Below are positions 8,914 to 18,085 of a DNA stretch of 64,000 nucleotides, piece after piece. Made by a program: the position numbers and the translations under genes. Below the pieces are notes generated by a model that was given only the letters and a program-made list of their open reading frames with translations, was not told the origin of the DNA and ran no database searches. This stretch comes from Methylocaldum sp. 14B (GTDB taxonomy: Bacteria > Pseudomonadota > Gammaproteobacteria > Methylococcales > Methylococcaceae): assembly GCF_002005105.1 (NCBI RefSeq), contig NZ_MSCV01000002.1:62001-126000 (forward strand), written 5' to 3'. Each line of letters starts with the position of its first letter. Positions within the stretch are counted from its first letter, which is position 1.

Positions 8914-10464
8914 CCCCGTTCGTACGTCGTCCGGCTTTAAACCTAGCCGCCTCGCGAGCTTGTGCAGATTGCTCGGGTCCACGTCCAGCTGGCGCGCGGC
9001 CTTGGCCCAGTTTCCGCCGCACAAGCGAAGCGCGTGCTGTATGCAGCGGCGTTGGCTTTCCTCAACCGCCGTACGCAGCGTGAAAACCACCGCCGGTTCG
9101 TGAACCGAAGCCGTGGAGTCCACATCGGGACCAGGTTCGAACTGATCGAGGTCGAGATCGAGCAAATCGACGGGCAGGGTGACGATATCGTTTCGATCGA
9201 CGCCACGACTCATGATCTTCAAGGCGGCACGGCTGATCGCATGCTCCAGTTCGCGCACATTGCCCGGCCAGCGATATTGCCTGAGAGCAGTTTCCGCTTC
9301 CGGAGCGAGCCGCAGACTGCGCAAGCCCAGCCGTGCGCGATTGAGTTCGATAAAGCGGCCCGCCAATAGCAGCACGTCGTTGTCGCGCTCGCGCAGGGGC
9401 GGTATGTGCACCGGATAAACCGAGAGACGGTGATAAAGGTCCGCCCTGAAAGCCCCGTCACGTACTTGGTCGCGCAGCTTGCGATTGGTCGCGGCGATCA
9501 CCCGCACGTTCACATGCCGTGGTTGATCCTCGCCGAGGCGCTGAACCTCTCCGTTCTGCAGCGTGCGCAAGAGCTTTGCCTGAACCGCGAGCGGCAATTC
9601 GCCCACCTCGTCGAGAAACAGCGTGCCGTTCTCGGCGGCCTCGAAGCGACCCGGACGCTCGACCGCCGCCCCCGAGAACGCTCCCTTGGCATGGCCGAAC
9701 AGCTCGCTCTCGGCCAGCGATTCGGGCAAGGCCGCGCAATTGACGTGGACCAGCGGCTGAGCGCGACGGCGCGACAGGCGGTGCAGCCTACGCGCGAACA
9801 ATTCCTTGCCTACGCCGGTCTCGCCCAACAACAGCACCGGGAGTTCGGAATCGGCCACGACATCGAGCTCCCGCAACAATTGAGTGATGGCCTGGCTCTG
9901 ACCGACGATCTCGCCGTCGTCTTCCAACGGCGATGCCGAGAAGGGTTCCTTATCGTGAGCGAGGCGCAACGCACGGATTTCCGCTTCCAATCGGGTCACC
10001 CGTATCGAAGCCTCGATCAACGCCGTGTATTGGCGCAGACAGTCCCGCGCGGCATCGTCGAACACGCCGACTTCCAGGGCGTCCAGCGTGACCGCGCCCC
10101 ACGGCTGATCTTCCACGTACAAACTGATGCCCATGCAGTCATGCACCGGGAGAGGCTCGCCGACATGCGTCTCGATGAGGCCGTCGTACGGATCGGGCAG
10201 CGTGCTGTCGTGATCGAAGCACGTGAGCTCGCGACGCGAAAGAATGGCGGCGAGGCGCGGATGCTCGCTCATCGCAAAGCGCCTGCCCAAGGCATCGCGT
10301 ACCAAGCCGTCGACGGCGACCGGACGCAAATGCGCTTCTTCCAAACGCAGCAGGGCAACCGCCCCGCAACGAAACTGTGTCCGCAAGGCGCTTACCAGTC
10401 TTTGCAAGCGCATAGCCTGCGGCAAGTCGGCCGCCAGGTCGGCGACCAGCATGTTCTCAATCAT
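8899..10464 (-). CDS. norR: NorR-type NO-sensing sigma-54 activator, paralog 2 (norZ regulator)
   Basis: 521 residues from the ATG at 10464. The GAF domain keeps the iron signature: PDPYDG at 90-95, H108 and C110 in HDCMG, and D128 in VTLDAL. AAA+ Walker A GETGVGK is at 214-220 and the sigma-54 loop GAFSGA at 261-266; a Fis-type helix-turn-helix ends the protein ([19 protein letters not shown]). It is divergent from the RIC-norZ operon, and the first NorR site begins one base upstream of its start codon, which suggests autoregulation. The frame is open to 10503, but that stretch contains the operator sites; an ATG at 10452 is an alternative start. The 3' end overlaps the convergent membrane-protein gene by 15 bp. 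Confidence 0.93.
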   Translation of the reverse strand: MIENMLVADLAADLPQAMRLQRLVSALRTQFRCGAVALLRLEEAHLRPVAVDGLVRDALGRRFAMSEHPRLAAILSRRELTCFDHDSTLPDPYDGLIETHVGEPLPVHDCMGISLYVEDQPWGAVTLDALEVGVFDDAARDCLRQYTALIEASIRVTRLEAEIRALRLAHDKEPFSASPLEDDGEIVGQSQAITQLLRELDVVADSELPVLLLGETGVGKELFARRLHRLSRRRAQPLVHVNCAALPESLAESELFGHAKGAFSGAAVERPGRFEAAENGTLFLDEVGELPLAVQAKLLRTLQNGEVQRLGEDQPRHVNVRVIAATNRKLRDQVRDGAFRADLYHRLSVYPVHIPPLRERDNDVLLLAGRFIELNRARLGLRSLRLAPEAETALRQYRWPGNVRELEHAISRAALKIMSRGVDRNDIVTLPVDLLDLDLDQFEPGPDVDSTASVHEPAVVFTLRTAVEESQRRCIQHALRLCGGNWAKAARQLDVDPSNLHKLARRLGLKPDDVRTGLREK

Positions 10465-10521
10465 GGTGTTATTTACCGTATATGGTAGTAACAACCATAA
10501 CACGCCATGGTTAAAAATACC
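10465..10521. promoter_or_regulatory. Three NorR enhancer sites (GGT-N7-ACC)
   Basis: Three exact GGT-N7-ACC copies: GGTGTTATTTACC at 10465-10477, GGTAGTAACAACC at 10484-10496 and GGTTAAAAATACC at 10509-10521. GGT-N7-ACC is the element reported for Ralstonia NorR, and three adjacent sites are the arrangement needed in E. coli for open-complex formation. The last site ends 41 bp before the -24/-12 promoter at 10562-10577. The A/T-rich cores and the position between divergent norR2 and the RIC-norZ genes make this a strong call. Confidence 0.88.
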
Positions 10522-10561
10522 TTCAGTTATTTAAGTTACGGATTTTATTATTGAGATTGTG

Positions 10562-10577
10562 TGGCCTACGGCTTGCT
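10562..10577 (+). promoter_or_regulatory. Sigma-54 (-24/-12) promoter of the RIC-norZ operon
   Basis: TGGCCTACGGCTTGCT has GG at 10563-10564, GC at 10575-10576 and the canonical TTGCT -12 half. It lies immediately downstream of the three NorR sites and 33 bp before the ATG of the di-iron protein at 10611. Transcription should start near 10588, which excludes the upstream in-frame start at 10551. Confidence 0.88.
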
Positions 10578-10610
10578 AAGGGAAGATTGGAATTCTCAAT
10601 GGAGCCGATC

Positions 10611-11288
10611 ATGAACACACTCGACCAACCTCCGGGCAGTCTCGCCGGAACAACGCAGATCTTTCAACAATACGCACCGAAATTCCGTCGCCCCGACGGA
10701 CAGAGTCTCCGCGAAGCGGTCCGAGCCAAAGGGCGGCGGGCACAGGAGATCGATAACAAGCTCGAAAGCCTTGAGGAGCAGCAGACTTCCGAGACGACCG
10801 ATTGGAAGAATGCGCCTCCGTCGGCACTCATCGCGCATCTCCTCGATCGTTTTCACCAACGACATCGCCGACAACTGCCGGAGTTGATCCACTTGGCGCG
10901 CCGGATCGAGCAGACGCACGGCGAGCATCCCTCATGCCCGCGAGGACTGGCCGATCACCTCAGTGTGTTGGAACAGGCGCTGGAAAGTCACATACAGACG
11001 GAGGAGCAGGTGTTGTTCCCTCTTTTGGCTCGCGGTGAAGGGGCCTTCGCGCGCACGCTGATTCTGGTCATGCGCATGGAGCATGACCATTACGGCGAAG
11101 CACTCAAACGCCTCAACGGCCTCACCGATGGCTTCACCCCGCCGCCCGGCGCCTGCAATACCTGGCGTGCGCTGTATCTGGGACTGGCTGCGCTGTGCGT
11201 AGACCTGATGGAAAACATCTATCTCGAGAACAACGTCCTTTTCGAAACCGCCACACCAGTCCATAAAACGGAGGCCTCTCATGGATAA
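10611..11288 (+). CDS. YtfE/RIC-like hemerythrin-domain protein, variant lacking conserved ligands
   Basis: 225 residues, aligned along its whole length with E. coli YtfE (220 aa), the di-iron repair-of-iron-centres protein made under NO stress. The ATG at 10611 has GGAG 6 nt upstream and is the first sensible start after the sigma-54 promoter. Conserved di-iron ligands are visible: HQRH (82-85), H127 with E131, H158 and E206. Two family features are missing. The N-terminal CC pair is RR here (26-27, in YAPKFRRPDG), and the last histidine ligand is N202 in ENIYLENN (DHISLENN in E. coli). It overlaps norZ by 8 bp, so the two are translated together. Changed metal chemistry is inference. Confidence 0.88.
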   Translation: MNTLDQPPGSLAGTTQIFQQYAPKFRRPDGQSLREAVRAKGRRAQEIDNKLESLEEQQTSETTDWKNAPPSALIAHLLDRFHQRHRRQLPELIHLARRIEQTHGEHPSCPRGLADHLSVLEQALESHIQTEEQVLFPLLARGEGAFARTLILVMRMEHDHYGEALKRLNGLTDGFTPPPGACNTWRALYLGLAALCVDLMENIYLENNVLFETATPVHKTEASHG

Positions 11289-13569
11289 TTACCGTAAGCT
11301 CTGGTTTACGCTGATCGGCGTACTGGCCGTGACCTTCACCGTGCTCGGTTATTACGGCACCGAGGTCTATCGCAGCGCGCCGCCGATTCCGCAGCGCGTC
11401 ATCACGCACGAAGGTCGGACGCTTTACACCCAGAACCGCATTCTCGACGGACAGACCGCCTGGCAGTCCGTGGGCGGCATGCAGCTGGGCTCGATCTGGG
11501 GGCATGGCGCTTATCAGGCGCCGGACTGGACCGCCGACTGGCTGCACCGCGAACTGTCGAACTGGCTGGAGCTGGCCGCACAAGCGGAATACGGCATGAA
11601 CTTCGACGCCCTTGATGGGGAGCGCCAGGCGATACTGACGGCGCGCCTGAAGCATGAATACCGGCACAATACCTTCGATGAAGCGACCGGCACCGCGACT
11701 GTCTCGGCGCAGCGAGCCGAAGCGATCGCACGGACTGCCGCTTATTACGACCGGCTGTTCGGCGATGCGCCCGAGCTACGGAGCACCCGCGAAAGCTATG
11801 CCATGAAAGAGGCCACGCTGCCGAGCGCCGAACGGCGTGGCGACCTCTCGGCCTTTTTCTTCTGGACCGCATGGGCCGCCGCAACCGAGCGCCCCGGTTC
11901 CAGCGCCACCTATACCAACAACTGGCCGCACGAACCGCTGATCGGCAACCGGCCCACCGGCGAGAACATCGTGTGGTCGATCGCCAGCGTTGCCTTCATG
12001 ATGGCCGGCGTCGGCTTCCTGATCTGGGGCTGGGCGTTCCTGCGGAAGCACGATGAAAGCGACCCGAAAGCCCCGGCGCGCGATCCCCTGTCCCTGATCG
12101 CGCTCACGCCCTCGCAACGGGCCTTGGGGAAATATCTGTTCCTGGTGGTCGCGCTGTTCTCCTTCCAGGTCCTCTTGGGCGGTCTCACCGCGCATTACAC
12201 GGTGGAAGGGCAAGAGTTCTACGGCCTCGATATTTCGAGATGGCTGCCTTATTCATTGGCGCGCACCTGGCATATCCAGAGCGCCTTGTTCTGGATCGCC
12301 ACGGGCTTTCTGGCGGCCGGCCTGTTTCTCGCGCCGCTCATCAACGGCGGAAAGGACCCGGCCTATCAGAAGACCGGCGTCGATATCCTGTTCTGGGCGC
12401 TGGTCATCGTGGTGCTCGGTTCTTTCATCGGCAACTATCTGGCGATCGCGCAGGTGATGCCGAAAGAGCTCAACTTCTGGCTCGGCCATCAAGGATTCGA
12501 GTACGTGGATCTCGGCCGGCTGTGGCAGATCGGCAAGTTTGTCGGCGTCGCCTTCTGGCTGGTGCTGATGCTGCGCGGCATCGTCCCGGCCTTCAAACGG
12601 GCGGGCGACAAAAACCTGCTGGCCCTGTTCACCGCCTCGGTCGTGGCCATCGGCCTCTTTTACAGCGCCGGCTTTTTCTACGGCGAGCGCACGCACCTGT
12701 CGGTGATGGAGTACTGGCGCTGGTGGGTGGTGCATCTTTGGGTCGAAGGTTTCTTCGAAGTGTTCGCCACCACGGCGCTGGCCTTCGTCTTCTCCACGCT
12801 GGGCCTCGTTTCCGTGCGCATGGCGACGACCGCCAGCCTGGCCTCGGCCTCGCTGTTCATGCTCGGCGGCGTGCCCGGCACGTTTCATCACCTCTATTTC
12901 TCCGGCACGACCACGCCGATCATGGCCGTGGGCGCGAGTTTCAGCGCGCTCGAAGTGGTTCCGCTGGTGGTGCTCGGTTACGAGGCATGGGAGAACTGGC
13001 GTCTCAAGGATCGCGCGACGTGGATGACGAACCTGAAATGGCCGCTGATGTGTTTCATCGCCGTCGCCTTCTGGAACATGCTGGGCGCGGGCGTATTCGG
13101 CTTCATGATCAACCCGCCGATTTCGCTCTACTATGTACAAGGGCTCAACACCACGCCGGTGCACGCCCATGCCGCACTGTTCGGCGTGTACGGCTTCCTC
13201 GCGCTGGGCTTCACGCTGCTGGTGCTGCGCTATGTCCGTCCGGAATTGGTGCTCAGCGAGCGGCTGATGAAGACGGGCTTCTGGTGGCTCAATGCAGGGC
13301 TGGTGCTGATGATCGCCACCAGTCTCTTACCTATCGGACTGTTCCAGTTCCATGCCAGCGTCAGCCAGGGCCTGTGGTATGCGCGCAGCGAAGCCTTTCT
13401 GCAGCAACCCTTCCTCGAGATGCTGCGCTGGGTGCGCACGTTTGGCGATGTCGTCTTCATCGTCGGCGCGTTGTCGATCGCCTGGCAGGTCGTCAGCGGC
13501 TTGTTGCAGCGATCGAGTCAGCTATCGCTGCAGGATGAAGAGCCCGCGTTCGCAACGGAACGAAGCTGA
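11281..13569 (+). CDS. norZ: Quinol-dependent nitric oxide reductase
   Basis: Single-subunit qNOR of 762 residues that reduces 2 NO to N2O with quinol electrons in the cytoplasmic membrane. The N-terminal extension (1-220) fuses the NorC-like periplasmic part to the NorB-like helical core. Core ligands are visible: a low-spin heme histidine in ARTWHIQSALFW, the FeB histidine and glutamate in VHLWVEGFFE, the two FeB histidines in TFHHLYFSGTT, and the heme b3 pair in VHAHAALFGVYG. There is no separate norC, norD or norQ, as usual for qNOR. It follows the RIC-like gene in the same NorR/sigma-54 operon and ends before a strong hairpin. Confidence 0.97.
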   Translation: MDNYRKLWFTLIGVLAVTFTVLGYYGTEVYRSAPPIPQRVITHEGRTLYTQNRILDGQTAWQSVGGMQLGSIWGHGAYQAPDWTADWLHRELSNWLELAAQAEYGMNFDALDGERQAILTARLKHEYRHNTFDEATGTATVSAQRAEAIARTAAYYDRLFGDAPELRSTRESYAMKEATLPSAERRGDLSAFFFWTAWAAATERPGSSATYTNNWPHEPLIGNRPTGENIVWSIASVAFMMAGVGFLIWGWAFLRKHDESDPKAPARDPLSLIALTPSQRALGKYLFLVVALFSFQVLLGGLTAHYTVEGQEFYGLDISRWLPYSLARTWHIQSALFWIATGFLAAGLFLAPLINGGKDPAYQKTGVDILFWALVIVVLGSFIGNYLAIAQVMPKELNFWLGHQGFEYVDLGRLWQIGKFVGVAFWLVLMLRGIVPAFKRAGDKNLLALFTASVVAIGLFYSAGFFYGERTHLSVMEYWRWWVVHLWVEGFFEVFATTALAFVFSTLGLVSVRMATTASLASASLFMLGGVPGTFHHLYFSGTTTPIMAVGASFSALEVVPLVVLGYEAWENWRLKDRATWMTNLKWPLMCFIAVAFWNMLGAGVFGFMINPPISLYYVQGLNTTPVHAHAALFGVYGFLALGFTLLVLRYVRPELVLSERLMKTGFWWLNAGLVLMIATSLLPIGLFQFHASVSQGLWYARSEAFLQQPFLEMLRWVRTFGDVVFIVGALSIAWQVVSGLLQRSSQLSLQDEEPAFATERS

Positions 13570-13589
13570 TCCCAAAAGGATTGCCGAAA

Positions 13590-13622
13590 GCCGCCTGCCG
13601 ACGAAGCGCGTCGGCAGGCGGC
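13590..13622 (+). terminator. Strong GC hairpin after norZ
   Basis: GCCGCCTGCCGAC at 13590-13602 pairs exactly with GTCGGCAGGCGGC at 13610-13622. The loop is 7 nt. No T-run follows, so it is either a weakly intrinsic terminator or a 3'-end stabilising hairpin. It lies 20 bp after the norZ stop, before convergent yajQ. Confidence 0.6.
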
Positions 13623-13739
13623 CTTGCCGGTCGGTAACAACCGCAGATTCACTCGCACACATCAGAATTGGGCACGACCGCGCCTGGCATACAAGCGCTG
13701 AATGCTGCGGGAGCGGTCCCCGTGCCACGCCGAAACCGG

Positions 13740-14222
13740 TCAATCCCGGAAATTGACGTACTGCAATGGCAATTCCAGCTTGGCCTCGCGCAGCAGTGCG
13801 ATGACATCTTGCAGATCGTCTCTTTTCTTGCCCGTCACCCGGACCTGTTCGCCCTGAATCGCGGCCTGCACTTTCAGTTTGCTGTCCTTGATCAGCTTGA
13901 CGATAGTCTTGGCGAGCGTCGAATCGATCCCTTGGCGCAAGGTCACGGTCTGACGCGCCTCCCTGCCGGAAACCAGAGGCGGATCGATTTTGAGACAGGC
14001 GATGTCGACCCCGCGCTTGGCCAACTTGGTGTGCAGGATGTCCATCATTTGCTGAAGCTGAAATTCGGTCTGCGCGTGCAGGGTCACGACGGCTTCCGCG
14101 AGATCGTAACGGGCGTCGGAACCCTTGAAATCGAAGCGCGTGCCGACTTCGCGGTTGGCCTGGTCGACCGCATTGCTCACTTCGTGCAGATTGACTTCCG
14201 ATACGATGTCGAAAGATGGCAT
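13740..14222 (-). CDS. yajQ: YajQ-family nucleotide-binding protein
   Basis: 160 residues of the YajQ/DUF520 family, cytoplasmic proteins with two ferredoxin-like folds; some Xanthomonas and Pseudomonas members bind cyclic di-GMP and act with transcription factors. The start MPSFDIVSEVNLHEVSNAVDQ and the segments RFDFKGSDA and QGEQVRVTGKKRDDLQDVI are family hallmarks. It is followed on the same strand by nothing close and is convergent with norZ. Whether this copy binds cyclic di-GMP cannot be seen, although a large cyclic-di-GMP enzyme lies at 36604-39636. Confidence 0.93.
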   Translation of the reverse strand: MPSFDIVSEVNLHEVSNAVDQANREVGTRFDFKGSDARYDLAEAVVTLHAQTEFQLQQMMDILHTKLAKRGVDIACLKIDPPLVSGREARQTVTLRQGIDSTLAKTIVKLIKDSKLKVQAAIQGEQVRVTGKKRDDLQDVIALLREAKLELPLQYVNFRD

Positions 14223-14264
14223 GAGGTGTCCTCTCAGAACGTGTTTGAAAAGTGCCGCGAGCGC

Positions 14265-15092
14265 TCAGAACTTGCGTGCCTTGGCGATAACTTCATAAGC
14301 GCTCCTGATTTGCTGGGTTTTTTCGGTGGCTAGTTTGACCATTTCCTCGGGCAAGCCGTTGGCGACCAATTTGTCGGGATGGTGCTGGCTCATCAGCCTC
14401 CGGTAAGCACGCCTGATTTCTTGGTCGCTGGCCGACGGGGTGATGCCCAGAACGGCATAGGCATCGGCGGCCGACGGTCGGCGCGCGCCCGCGGCTCGTT
14501 CTCGGCGCCACTGAGAATACTGGCTCCCCGTGCGGGCGAAGCGCAGTTCCGCTTCCATGCGGGCCTTGATGGCATGAAACTCGAAGCGGGAAAACTGAAG
14601 CCGGTCGCAGATTCGGAGCAGCAGCTGTTCCTCCGCTGAATGAAGGACGCCATCGGCATAGGCCGCCTCCAGCTGCAACTCGATAAACAGGCGCAGCAGC
14701 GAAGACCGGCGGCGACACTCGCTTCGAAATTGATCCAAAGTGTCATCCAGCGGGAAATCGGCGCGCTTACCTTCGTTAAACAGCCGGATGGCCGTTTTGC
14801 GCATGTCCTCCGAAAGCCCCATCCTATCCATGATGGCCCGGGTGGATTTGATTTCGGCTTCCGACACCCGTCCGTCGGCTTTGGCGATGTGCCCCACCAC
14901 CGAAAAGGTGACGGTGAAAAAGACCATCTGCACGCGACTCTGCGTACCGGGAACGAAATCCGTTTGCAGCAGACCGACATTGCCCATGACCCGGTCGAAC
15001 TGGTGCCCCAGGGCAGCGCCCAGAATAGCGAATAACGGTCCACCCATGAACAAACCGAACGTCCCGCCGACGACCTTGCCGAGCCAAGTCAT
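14265..15092 (-). CDS. djlA: Co-chaperone DjlA
   Basis: 275-residue membrane-anchored DnaJ-like protein that stimulates DnaK. The N-terminus WLGKVVGGTFGLFMGGPLFAILGAALG is a glycine-rich single membrane segment of the DjlA type; the middle (about 55-175) is a TerB-like helical domain; the C-terminus (about 205-275) is a J domain with the HPD motif in SQHHPDKLVA. Length and order match E. coli DjlA (271 aa). It precedes yajQ on the minus strand with 42 bp between them. Confidence 0.95.
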   Translation of the reverse strand: MTWLGKVVGGTFGLFMGGPLFAILGAALGHQFDRVMGNVGLLQTDFVPGTQSRVQMVFFTVTFSVVGHIAKADGRVSEAEIKSTRAIMDRMGLSEDMRKTAIRLFNEGKRADFPLDDTLDQFRSECRRRSSLLRLFIELQLEAAYADGVLHSAEEQLLLRICDRLQFSRFEFHAIKARMEAELRFARTGSQYSQWRRERAAGARRPSAADAYAVLGITPSASDQEIRRAYRRLMSQHHPDKLVANGLPEEMVKLATEKTQQIRSAYEVIAKARKF

Positions 15093-15257
15093 GATTGAAA
15101 GGGTCTTTTATTCTTGCAGTGAAAGCCACAAAGTTACATGATTGGCGGTTATTCATAAAGCCCACAACGTTGGCGCAGTCCGTGCTTTACGGCCTGCGAA
15201 GACGCCGATCGGGTCTTGACCATAGTCCGTTTCAACCACTGTTGCCGAAGAGGAATG

Positions 15258-16151
15258 ATGAACGCCCCGGACACCCTATACGAAAGCTCGCTGAAAAGCT
15301 TGAGCCTCCGCGGCCGCGGCAAAGTCCGCGACATTTATGACATCGACGACGATCACATGTTGATCGTCACGACCGACCGCCTGTCCGCGTTCGATTGCAT
15401 TCTGCCCGATCCCATTCCCGGAAAAGGCCGGGTACTCACCTCGGTTTCCAATTTCTGGTTCGGAAGGCTTAAGCATATCGTCCCCAACCATTTGTCCGGC
15501 CTGACGCTGGATCGGGTCATTTCCGATCCCGCCGAACGCGCCCAGGTAGAAGGGCGGGGAATCGTCGTCAAGAAACTCAAGCCCCTTCCGGTGGAAGCCG
15601 TCGTACGCGGTTATCTGATCGGCTCGGGCTGGAAGGATTATCAAAAGAACGGAGCGGTTTGCGGTATCGCGCTACCGCCGGGATTGCAGCTTGCGGAGAA
15701 ACTGCCTGAGGCCATTTTCACACCGTCGACCAAGGCGGAATTCGGCAGCCACGACGAAAATATCAGTTTCGAGAAAACCGTCGAACTGATCGGAAAAGAT
15801 TTGGCGGAACAAATCAGACGCATCAGCCTTAAGCTTTACACCGAAGCGGCGGCCTACGCCCTCGATCGGGGCATCATCATTGCCGACACCAAATTCGAAT
15901 TCGGCCTGGATAATGCCGGCCAGCTCTATCTCATCGACGAGGCGCTGACTCCGGATTCGTCCCGTTTCTGGCCGGTGGATCAGTACCGGGTCGGCATCAG
16001 CCCGCCCAGCTTCGACAAACAATTCGTACGGGATTATTTGGAAACTCTGTCCTGGAACAAACAGCCTCCCGCTCCTCATTTGCCGCCTGAAGTGATTACC
16101 AAAACGGCCGAAAAATATCGGGAAGCGGAGGAACGTCTGACCAAGCCGTAG
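15258..16151 (+). CDS. purC: SAICAR synthase
   Basis: Phosphoribosylaminoimidazole-succinocarboxamide synthase of purine synthesis: ATP-dependent joining of CAIR and aspartate. 297 residues correspond to the longer PurC type (E. coli has 237). Motifs: [11 protein letters not shown] near the N-terminus, [35 protein letters not shown], and [12 protein letters not shown]. The frame is open from 15216, but GAAGAGGA at 15247-15254 just precedes ATG codons at 15255 and 15258. I take 15258; 15255 is too close to the ribosome-binding site. Confidence 0.96.
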   Translation: MNAPDTLYESSLKSLSLRGRGKVRDIYDIDDDHMLIVTTDRLSAFDCILPDPIPGKGRVLTSVSNFWFGRLKHIVPNHLSGLTLDRVISDPAERAQVEGRGIVVKKLKPLPVEAVVRGYLIGSGWKDYQKNGAVCGIALPPGLQLAEKLPEAIFTPSTKAEFGSHDENISFEKTVELIGKDLAEQIRRISLKLYTEAAAYALDRGIIIADTKFEFGLDNAGQLYLIDEALTPDSSRFWPVDQYRVGISPPSFDKQFVRDYLETLSWNKQPPAPHLPPEVITKTAEKYREAEERLTKP

Positions 16152-16228
16152 GTCGTCGCGAAAACGGGTTGACGCAGATAGTGTTGACCCGATAATACCC
16201 GACTTGCTTTCAAGAGACAGGGTAGACG

Positions 16229-16942
16229 ATGAAATACCGATCGAATCAGCGCCTCCGCTGGCTGTTGCCGGCAATTTTTTTGTCCGGGCCGCACGTTACC
16301 TCAGCCGAATCGCTCGAAGATTTCCAAACCTGGGGCAATGTCACCGCCGTCGGCGGCTTCGGGTTTATTGATCCGAAGTTCAAAAGCTTCCGCTATTGGC
16401 TGGAAGGCCAGGGGCGTTTCGGCGAGGATACTTCCCGCTTGTCACAAAGCATGGTGAGGCCCGCGCTGGGTTACGCGCTCAACGACAATGCAAGCGTGTG
16501 GCTGGGCTATGCCTGGATTTTCACCGATCGGCCGTTTACCGGGCGGCGCTTCGACGAAAATCGTATCTGGCAGCAATTCCTGTGGACACAGCCTACTTCA
16601 TTCGGCACTTTCACCAGCCGATCCCGGCTAGAGCAGCGCTTCGCCGAAACCGGCAGCGATGTCGGCTGGCGCTTCCGGCAATTCGTAAAACTTTCGGTCC
16701 CGCTCGACTTCGCACCGGACTTCAGCCTGGTGGGCTGGGAAGAGGTGTTTGTCAGAATCAACAAAGCCGACTGGAGCGGGGACGATGGGCTTGATCAGAA
16801 CCGGCTCTTCGTAGGATTGGGCTACAACTTCAATAAAGAAATCAGGACCGAAATCGGCTACATGAATCAATATATCCGGAGAGCCGAGGCTCCCGACCGA
16901 ATCAGCCATGTATTGTCGGTCAGCCTCTTTTTGAATTACTGA
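16229..16942 (+). CDS. DUF2490 protein, probable outer-membrane beta-barrel
   Basis: 237 residues with an N-terminal signal peptide (RLRWLLPAIFLSGPHVTSA, cleavage near residue 26). The mature part begins EDFQTWGNVTAVGGFG, the DUF2490 opening, and continues with alternating hydrophobic strands and a C-terminal aromatic end (SLFLNY), as in outer-membrane barrels. Function is unknown. It lies 77 bp after purC on the same strand and is convergent with the flavin reductase. Confidence 0.85.
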   Translation: MKYRSNQRLRWLLPAIFLSGPHVTSAESLEDFQTWGNVTAVGGFGFIDPKFKSFRYWLEGQGRFGEDTSRLSQSMVRPALGYALNDNASVWLGYAWIFTDRPFTGRRFDENRIWQQFLWTQPTSFGTFTSRSRLEQRFAETGSDVGWRFRQFVKLSVPLDFAPDFSLVGWEEVFVRINKADWSGDDGLDQNRLFVGLGYNFNKEIRTEIGYMNQYIRRAEAPDRISHVLSVSLFLNY

Positions 16943-16964
16943 TGTCCGGGCGCGCGGCGTCATT

Positions 16965-17462
16965 TCAGGAAAAACGATCCGGAAAAATCGCCGCCGCGCC
17001 ATCCATATCGCCGGTCTCCCGGTACGTCAGGGGTGCTGCATCCGGCTTCAGCAAAGCTCCATCAATTACCCGGCCAAGCGCCAGCACATGATCTCCGGCC
17101 GGGCATCCTCCGGTTAACTCGCACTCGAACCAGGCTAGGGCATCCATCAATAGCGGCGTACCGTCGCGCCCTTTGCGCCAGGCCACCGAAGCGAGTTTAT
17201 CGATGCTGGCCGGACTTCCGAAATGTCTCGCCACATCCATCTGCTCCCGGCTCAGCACGTTCACAGAAAACGATTTCCCTTGCTTGAGCAGTTCATAGGA
17301 GGAATGACGGGGATTGATGCTCAACGCCAAAAGCAAAGGGTCGAAGGATACGGGCATGACCCAGGCCGCCGTAAAAGCGTTGTAGCGGTCATCGGCGGCG
17401 ACACCGATCACGTAGACACCACAAGTGATTCGTCTGAATAAATCCGCTATGGCTTGGCTCAT
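16965..17462 (-). CDS. Flavin reductase-like FMN-binding protein
   Basis: 165 residues of the flavin-reductase-like family (split-barrel fold), which bind FMN and supply reduced flavin to oxygenases or other partners. Visible: the opening RRITCGVYVIGV, DRYNAFTAAWVMPVSFDPLLLALSINPRH and ECELTGGCPAGDHVLALGRVI. No partner monooxygenase is adjacent. It is divergent from moaC, about 70 bp apart. Confidence 0.9.
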   Translation of the reverse strand: MSQAIADLFRRITCGVYVIGVAADDRYNAFTAAWVMPVSFDPLLLALSINPRHSSYELLKQGKSFSVNVLSREQMDVARHFGSPASIDKLASVAWRKGRDGTPLLMDALAWFECELTGGCPAGDHVLALGRVIDGALLKPDAAPLTYRETGDMDGAAAIFPDRFS

Positions 17463-17533
17463 GATTCTCTCTTTGCCCCCGTGGCTTATCGCGGCTCTAT
17501 AATAGCGTCATCTTGGCTTTAGACTACCGCAGC

Positions 17534-18016
17534 ATGAGCAAGCTCACTCATTTCAACGAATCGGGCGCCGCCCATATGGTCGACGTCGGCGGCAAGCCGG
17601 CCACGCAACGGGTGGCGATCGCCGAAGGTTATATCGAGATGCGTTCCGAAACCCTGGCGTTGATCCTGCAAGGCGGCCACAAGAAAGGCGATGTGCTGGG
17701 GATCGCTCGTATCGCCGGCATCATGGCCAGCAAGAAGACCTCGGAGCTGATCCCGCTATGCCATCCGATCGCGATCACAAGTGTGGACGTGATCCTCGAA
17801 CCGGAGCCGGAACGCCACCGTGTGCGCTGCGAAGCCACGGTCAAAACCGTCGGGCAAACCGGAGTCGAAATGGAAGCGCTGACCGCGGTGCAAGTGGCGC
17901 TCCTCACCATCTACGACATGTGCAAGGCGGTGGATCGCGGAATGACGATTCAGTCGGTTCGCCTGCTCGAGAAAGCGGGCGGAAAATCCGGGCACTGGCA
18001 GCGAGAAAAAGGCTAG
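17534..18016 (+). CDS. moaC: Cyclic pyranopterin monophosphate synthase
   Basis: Second enzyme of molybdenum cofactor synthesis. About 160 residues from the ATG at 17534 ([19 protein letters not shown]). The family segments [14 protein letters not shown] and [24 protein letters not shown] contain the active-site histidine and glutamates. The frame is open back to a TTG at 17513, but the ATG start matches the family. No other moa genes are near. Confidence 0.96.
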   Translation: MSKLTHFNESGAAHMVDVGGKPATQRVAIAEGYIEMRSETLALILQGGHKKGDVLGIARIAGIMASKKTSELIPLCHPIAITSVDVILEPEPERHRVRCEATVKTVGQTGVEMEALTAVQVALLTIYDMCKAVDRGMTIQSVRLLEKAGGKSGHWQREKG

Positions 18017-18085
18017 GCGCGAGCCGAGAACTCTTTCTGCGAAAATGCAGGAAGAGAACTCGATCAAACGCCCTCGTCGCTCGGA

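Noticed and set aside
12240-13538. 432-codon frame overlapping norZ
   Set aside because: Composition rich in R, G and A with no domain; shadow of norZ.
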